Position numbers and translations under genes: made by a program | NCBI GenBank assembly: GCA_041648505.1 | Contig: JBAZOY010000072.1 | Span: 1 to 10,842 of the forward strand | Source of the DNA: JBAZOY01 sp041648505 | GTDB lineage: Bacteria; Desulfobacterota; Syntrophia; Syntrophales; CG2-30-49-12 | Direction of reading: 5' to 3' | Length of the DNA stretch: 10,842 nucleotides | In this document: in pieces, positions 7,627 to 10,842 of the stretch | Position numbering within the stretch: the stretch's first letter is position 1 | Layout of the letters: every line of letters starts with the position of its first letter | Notes under the pieces: generated by a model | Told to the model about the DNA's origin: nothing | Database searches by the model: none | Seen by the model: only the letters and a program-made list of their open reading frames with translations

Positions 7627-7721
7627 ACCAAAATTATAGATTGCTGTTGATATGCGATTACCCCTATTATTGTTAGATAATCCCCTATTATTTCAGAAAG
7701 GGTATATGTCTCGTAATTCAT
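7617..7721 (-). pseudogene. Short ORF interrupted by the ISL3 insertion
   Basis: An ATG at 7721, with AGGAG three bases upstream, opens a frame reading MNYETYTLSEIIGDYLTII and on for 29 residues, with a hydrophobic stretch. It then crosses the target duplication into the ISL3 right end and stops after a few element-derived codons. Removing the element and one target copy would extend the frame by about 25 codons into 6166-6236. I do not recognise the product. The frame contains the 11-bp direct repeat described separately. It may be the remains of a small membrane protein gene, or a chance frame with a chance ribosome binding site. Confidence 0.25.
7661..7692. repeat. Two 11-bp direct repeats, 21 bases apart
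   Basis: CCCCTATTATT occurs at 7661-7671 and 7682-7692. The 21-base period is two helical turns, as for paired operator sites. It lies in the short gap between the ISL3 and IS5 elements. If the interrupted ORF is real, the repeats encode its two EIIG/TIIG segments instead. Confidence 0.45.
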
Positions 7722-7783
7722 ATTCTCCTATTAATTTAGCCTTATATTTTGGAAGAAAATTCTAAAATTTCAAACAAGAACTA

Positions 7784-8738
7784 CTTATCCAACTAAGCGC
7801 CTATCCTAAATAACATTAGTTCTTTTGATTTTTCTCCACCAGATAATGGAGAATGCCAATTGTATCAGAGCAATGTAACTACCGGACAGCTTTTCATAAC
7901 GCACCAGAAGCTTACGGAACCGGTTGATCCAGGAGTGGGTTAACTCAACAACCCATCGACGAGCACGATAACCGGGGATTTCTTTTTTTGCTTTTATTTC
8001 TTCACCACGTTCTTTGACATGAGGAATATAGCCATGGGCCTCTATGATCTTTTGGGCTGGCTCTCCCGTATATCCCTTGTCTGCACAGAGGTTTTGTTCG
8101 GTATCCTTTGGCGGCAAGACAACACGCTGATCAAGGACTGTTCCCAGTTGAGATATGTCATGCCGGTTTGCTCCGGTTACGACTAACGATAGCGGGACGC
8201 CATGCTCGTCTACAAGGATGTGACGCTTGCTTCCTTTTTTTCCCCCGATCTGTCGGATTACGCCCTACCTCTTCAAGGGCCATCGGGGCTTTGATCATGG
8301 ATCCGTCGATGCTCTGCCATTGCCATGAAATCCCTTCCATCTCATCATATTCGGCCAAACCTGCACGCCAAAGAGATAGGAAGAATCCCGCTTTCATCCA
8401 ACAAGTAAAATATCCTTGAATGGAGCTGGGACTACCAAAACGTTCTTTGGGTAAAGCCTTCCACTGACAACCGGTACGCAGAACGTAGACAATCCCTTCA
8501 AACACTTGACGATACGGAATCGGTTTTCTTCCACCACCAAATATCCGTTTGTAACTCTTCGCTTTATCCCGTGCTGGTGGAGGAACCAACGGATTCACAC
8601 GCTCCCAGAAAACGTCCGATACCTCCCATGACTGTATTCGCCTTGCCATAAATCAACCTCCTTGACAGTGATATTAATTCATGGCATTGATTTATAACAA
8701 AGATCATTGATGAAAGTAACGTATTATTTACGGATAAG
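7784..8738 (-). mobile_element. IS5-family insertion sequence
   Basis: About 955 bp holding one frameshifted transposase on the minus strand. The ends share CTTATCC inverted (7784-7790 and 8738-8732), flanked on both sides by TA (7782-7783 and 8739-8740), consistent with the very short target duplication of IS5 relatives. The right end continues GTAAATAATACG. The matching TAAATAA at the left lies 15 bases further in, after a second ATCC motif (CTATCCTAAATAA, 7801-7813). So the left boundary could be about 7800 instead, and the left tip may carry a small duplication. The right end lies about 100 bases upstream of yebC. Confidence 0.65.
7806..8649 (-). CDS. IS5-family transposase, split by a frameshift at a run of seven A
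   Basis: The upstream part (8649 to about 8236) encodes MARRIQSWEVSDVFWERVNP through NPTDRGKK (residue 138), including the first catalytic Asp115 in SIDGSMIKAP. The reading then belongs to another frame, continuing GSKRHILVDEHGVPLSLVVTG and ADKGYTGEP, and on to RRWVVELTHSWINRFRKLL, which supply the second Asp and the Glu. The switch falls at A7 (8241-8235 on the minus strand, after five G). Six A would join both parts into a normal 280-residue IS5-family transposase. Related IS5 subgroups use programmed frameshifting or transcript slippage, so this may be functional; an inactivating one-base insertion is the alternative. A strong AAGGAGG stands seven bases before the ATG. Without a shift, the first frame ends at 8158 as a 163-residue product. 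Confidence 0.88.
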
Positions 8739-8770
8739 TACTAAATATTTGCCGTTAACCGGGGAGATCC

Positions 8771-8799
8771 TTTACAAAACAATCACTATATATTATGTA
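8771..8799 (+). promoter_or_regulatory. Candidate yebC promoter
   Basis: TTTACA (8771-8776) is followed after 17 bases by TATGTA (8794-8799) in a very AT-rich stretch; TATTAT at 8791-8796 is a closer -10 match but with 14-base spacing. Just downstream TTAGT-TAAC-ACTAA (8803-8816) is a 5-bp inverted repeat that could be an operator. It lies between the IS5 right end and the yebC ribosome binding site, so the insertion left it intact. Confidence 0.35.
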
Positions 8800-8840
8800 C
8801 TTTAGTTAACACTAAAAATCTTTTCTGGAGACAGATTGAT

Positions 8841-9590
8841 ATGTCAGGTCATTCCAAATGGAGTACAATAAAGAGGAAAAAAGGGGCAATAGACGCTAAG
8901 CGGGGCAAGATATTCACAAAATTGATCAGAGAAATAACTCTGGCCGCCAGGCTAGGCGGCGCCGATGTAGAAGGGAATAACCGCCTGCGGCAAGCGATCA
9001 TGGCTGCAAAAGAAGAAAATATGCCTAAAGAGAATATTGAGAAGGCAATTAAAAAGGGGACTGGCGAGGCAGAAGGTGCTGCAAATTATGAGGAAGTTAC
9101 CTATGAAGGATACGGTCCAAGTGGTGTTGCGGTTTTACTAGAAGTTATGACGGACAACAAAAACAGAACCGTAGCGGAAATCAGGCATATTTTTGCGAAA
9201 CACGGAGGAAATCTTGGCGAAAATGGTTGCGTGGCTTGGATATTTACAAAGAAAGGTGAGATAGTTTTTGATAAACAGGCCGTCAATGAGGATCTATTGA
9301 TGGAATTAGCACTTGAAGCAGGGGCGGATGACGTTATAGAGGACGAAACTGAATTTCAGGTTATTACCGATCCTTCAACTTTTGAGGATATTAAAAAAGT
9401 TATTGATCGCCGGGGGCTCAGATATATTGAAGCGCGGATCAATATGATTCCTCAAAATACGGTTAGCTTAGATCAGGGAAAGGCCGAACAGATGCTTAAA
9501 CTTATGGAAAAGCTGGAAGATAATGATGATGTACAGAATGTCTATGCCAACTTTGACATACCAGATGATGTGATGGATAAACTAAGCTAA
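8841..9590 (+). CDS. yebC: YebC/PmpR-family protein (TACO1-like)
   Basis: A 249-residue protein of the universal YebC family, normal in length. It begins MSGHSKWSTIKRKKGAIDAKRGKIF, the family's hallmark N-terminus, followed by AAKEENMPKENIEKAIKKG, YEEVTYEGYGPSGVAVL, EVMTDNKNRTVAEIR and GCVAWIF. Family members are cytoplasmic. They have been described as transcriptional regulators (PmpR in Pseudomonas) and, more recently, as ribosome-associated factors that help translation of proline-rich stretches, like mitochondrial TACO1. Which role applies here cannot be read from sequence. GGAGA precedes the ATG. ruvC follows 63 bases after the stop on the same strand, the common yebC-ruvC arrangement, so both are probably co-transcribed. 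The amino acid pattern shows no damage. Confidence 0.95.
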   Translation: MSGHSKWSTIKRKKGAIDAKRGKIFTKLIREITLAARLGGADVEGNNRLRQAIMAAKEENMPKENIEKAIKKGTGEAEGAANYEEVTYEGYGPSGVAVLLEVMTDNKNRTVAEIRHIFAKHGGNLGENGCVAWIFTKKGEIVFDKQAVNEDLLMELALEAGADDVIEDETEFQVITDPSTFEDIKKVIDRRGLRYIEARINMIPQNTVSLDQGKAEQMLKLMEKLEDNDDVQNVYANFDIPDDVMDKLS

Positions 9591-9653
9591 GTTGTTTTTC
9601 CCCTTATCTAACATCGTCAACATAGCCGGTAATTGACCGCTGAGATTATTGCC

Positions 9654-10133
9654 ATGAGAGTATTAGGAATCGATCCTGGTAGTCGAGTCACAGGCTACGG
9701 TGTGGTTGAAAAACAAGAAAACAACCTTGTGAACATAGTCTATGGAGAGGTCAGATCCTCAAAGGATGCACCTCTGTCAAAGCGCTTGGCCGCTATATAT
9801 GATAAGCTTATAAAAGTCTTGGAACAAATAACTCCTGATGCTATATCCATAGAAGATATATTTTGCGGAAAAAATGTTAAGAGTCTCATAAAACAGGGCG
9901 AAACAAGGGGGGTGGCTATTCTTGCCGGTTCTCACAAGTGCATCCCGATTTTCGAGTATACACCCCTTGAGATTAAAAAGGCTGTTTGTGGGTATGGCCG
10001 GGCTGAAAAAAACCAAATCCAGTATATGGTTAAAGCTATTCTAAAACTTCCCGAATTGCCACCGCCAGACGCCTCGGATGCTTTAGCGATTGCCATCTGT
10101 CACATAAACTTTTTTAAAAGATCATCTATATAG
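9654..10133 (+). CDS. ruvC: RuvC, Holliday junction resolvase
   Basis: A 159-residue endonuclease that, as a dimer, nicks four-way junctions symmetrically at the end of recombinational repair, normally with RuvAB. All four metal-binding acids are present: Asp7 (LGIDPGSRVTGYGVV), Glu67 (ISIEDIFCGKN), Asp139 and Asp142 (PPPDASDALAIAICH). Other family blocks include KQGETRGVAILA and EYTPLEIKKAVCGYGRAEK. I chose ATG 9654 since MRVLGIDPGS matches the usual family start; a frame extension to TTG 9635 adds unneeded residues. The Shine-Dalgarno (GAGA) is weak. Unlike many genomes, ruvA and ruvB do not follow; the next gene is an HU protein 357 bases away. Confidence 0.96.
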   Translation: MRVLGIDPGSRVTGYGVVEKQENNLVNIVYGEVRSSKDAPLSKRLAAIYDKLIKVLEQITPDAISIEDIFCGKNVKSLIKQGETRGVAILAGSHKCIPIFEYTPLEIKKAVCGYGRAEKNQIQYMVKAILKLPELPPPDASDALAIAICHINFFKRSSI

Positions 10134-10490
10134 AATAGAATCGTCTTAAAAAATTTGTAAGGATGTAAAAAATAGTAATTTTTTTCTTGATTCTTAATAT
10201 TTTATGTGTTACGCATTCCCTAAACTCTTATTCAAAGGGTGTTTCCTTTTCTTTCTTTCTACCGTTAGGCGGCGCATTAAGACGCTTGTTCAGTCTCCGG
10301 CGATTGAGGCTTTCAATATCAAGAACCGTGGATATCTTTTGAATTATCGCGTGTAGTGAATAATTTTATGGAAATGGAAGGTTGTACAGGCATATTAGCA
10401 GATGTTATTTTCGCCCCACGTGTCTGAACTATTTCCATGTGGTTGTTTCAATTTAAACCTAATCATTAGAGAAAGGAGGGTGTTAAGAGG
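10134..10490. other. Intergenic region between ruvC and the HU gene
   Basis: No certain gene. A 7-bp A/T stem (AAAAAAT 10167-10173, ATTTTTT 10178-10184) followed by T might serve as a weak ruvC terminator. On the minus strand, 10365-10228 is open for 45 codons without a start (including the basic run ESLNRRRLNKRLNAPPNG). It overlaps a 39-codon ATG frame (10438-10319) that has no ribosome binding site. CCACGTG (10416-10422) and CATGTGG (10436-10442) form an imperfect inverted repeat upstream of the HU gene. The HU promoter should lie here but I could not fix it. Confidence 0.4.
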
Positions 10491-10763
10491 ATGACAAAAG
10501 CAGAATTGATTTCAACTATGGCAGCAGAAGCAGACATTACAAAAGCAGCAGCGGCGAAGGTGTTACAGTCATATGTAACTACTGTAACCAAGGAACTTAA
10601 GAAAAACGGAAAACTGGGTCTGGTGGGATTTGGTACATTCTCAGTTGTGAAGAGGAAGGCAAGGGAGGGAAGAAATCCTCAAACTGGTAAAACTATCAAA
10701 ATACCAGCCAAAAAAGTGGTTAAGTTTAAGGCCGGCAAAGGATTAGCCGAAAAAGTAAGGTAA
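10491..10763 (+). CDS. HU-family histone-like DNA-binding protein
   Basis: A 90-residue protein of the HU/IHF family, exactly the usual length. It begins with the helical dimerisation part MTKAELISTMAAEADITKAA and has LVGFGTFSVVKRKAREGRNP across the centre. The DNA-intercalating arm carries the conserved RNPQTG with Pro63, and the protein ends IPAKKVVKFKAGKGLAEKV. HU homodimers bend and compact DNA with little sequence preference. They also assist replication, recombination and transcription. A strong AAAGGAGG ribosome binding site lies about 11 bases before the ATG, with a second GAGG directly adjoining it, fitting high expression. A strong intrinsic terminator follows, so this is a single-gene unit or the last gene of one. 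HU versus IHF cannot be settled fully, but the sequence is closer to HU. Confidence 0.95.
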   Translation: MTKAELISTMAAEADITKAAAAKVLQSYVTTVTKELKKNGKLGLVGFGTFSVVKRKAREGRNPQTGKTIKIPAKKVVKFKAGKGLAEKVR

Positions 10764-10794
10764 CGAACCAAGTTGTAAGATATATTATGTATAT

Positions 10795-10842
10795 TAAGGC
10801 CTCCTATTTTCCATTGTCACGGATATGGAGGCCTTAGTTTTT
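10795..10842 (+). terminator. Intrinsic terminator after the HU gene
   Basis: TAAGGCCTCC (10795-10804) pairs perfectly with GGAGGCCTTA (10827-10836), a 10-bp stem, followed by G and at least five T up to the window edge. The 22-base loop is larger than usual but can pair partly inside. It lies 31 bases after the HU stop codon. Confidence 0.88.

Larger units (their letters stand above)
6245..7629 (-). mobile_element. ISL3-family insertion sequence, apparently complete
   Basis: A 1385-bp element with one transposase gene on the minus strand. The terminal inverted repeats align over 20 bases with 16 identities (TCTTTCGT....AAGTTGAA at both ends). The right tip reads GGTTCTTTC, the usual style for ISL3-family ends, while the left tip has CCA in place of GGT. 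The flanking octamers AATATTAT (6237-6244) and AAAATTAT (7630-7637) match at 7 of 8 positions, agreeing with the 8-bp target duplication of this family. The transposase is intact, so the element was probably active recently, although the altered left tip may reduce mobility. Confidence 0.85.

Noticed and set aside
10264..10270. GTTAGGC resembling an integron attC core site
   Set aside because: No partner GCCTAAC-type core with the inner inverted repeats was found at a suitable distance, and there is no integron integrase.

Overview
The window looks like chromosomal DNA from a Gram-negative bacterium of moderate GC content. The lipobox protein, the RecB-type (not AddA-type) helicase-nuclease and the yebC-ruvC pair fit that reading. 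The style of the genes, the insertion sequences and the palindromic repeat suggests a Desulfobacterota/Syntrophales-like organism, but this is an impression and not a demonstrated assignment.

Left part (1-5232), all on the minus strand. Read in the direction of transcription: an initiator tRNA-fMet with its own promoter, about 600 bases with no convincing gene, a full-length recB (1223 aa), a GNA1162/DUF799-type lipoprotein, and the first 14 codons of pgsA running off the window edge. No recC or recD flanks recB here.

Middle part (5233-8740), an insertion-sequence landing zone. It holds a REP-like palindromic repeat, a tandem 11-bp repeat with a consensus DnaA box upstream of a small zinc-ribbon gene, a complete ISL3-family element (6245-7629) with matching ends and a 7/8 target duplication, and a complete-looking IS5-family element (about 7784-8738) whose transposase is split by a frameshift at a run of seven A. 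Between the zinc-ribbon gene and the ISL3 element lies the decayed 3' end of a second, diverged ISL3-family transposase. It is recognisable from an ungapped 42-residue alignment and a retained element end. A short ORF with a ribosome binding site appears to be interrupted by the ISL3 insertion.

Right part (8740-10842), plus strand, housekeeping: yebC (translation/regulatory factor), ruvC (Holliday junction resolvase, all four catalytic acidic residues present), a 357-base gap with only weak open frames, and an HU-family DNA-binding protein followed by a strong intrinsic terminator.

RecB (double-strand-break processing) and RuvC (junction resolution) act in the same recombinational repair pathway but lie in separate, oppositely oriented units. 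I found no new defence or metabolic system. The most interesting content is the layered insertion-sequence history and several small unexplained repeats.
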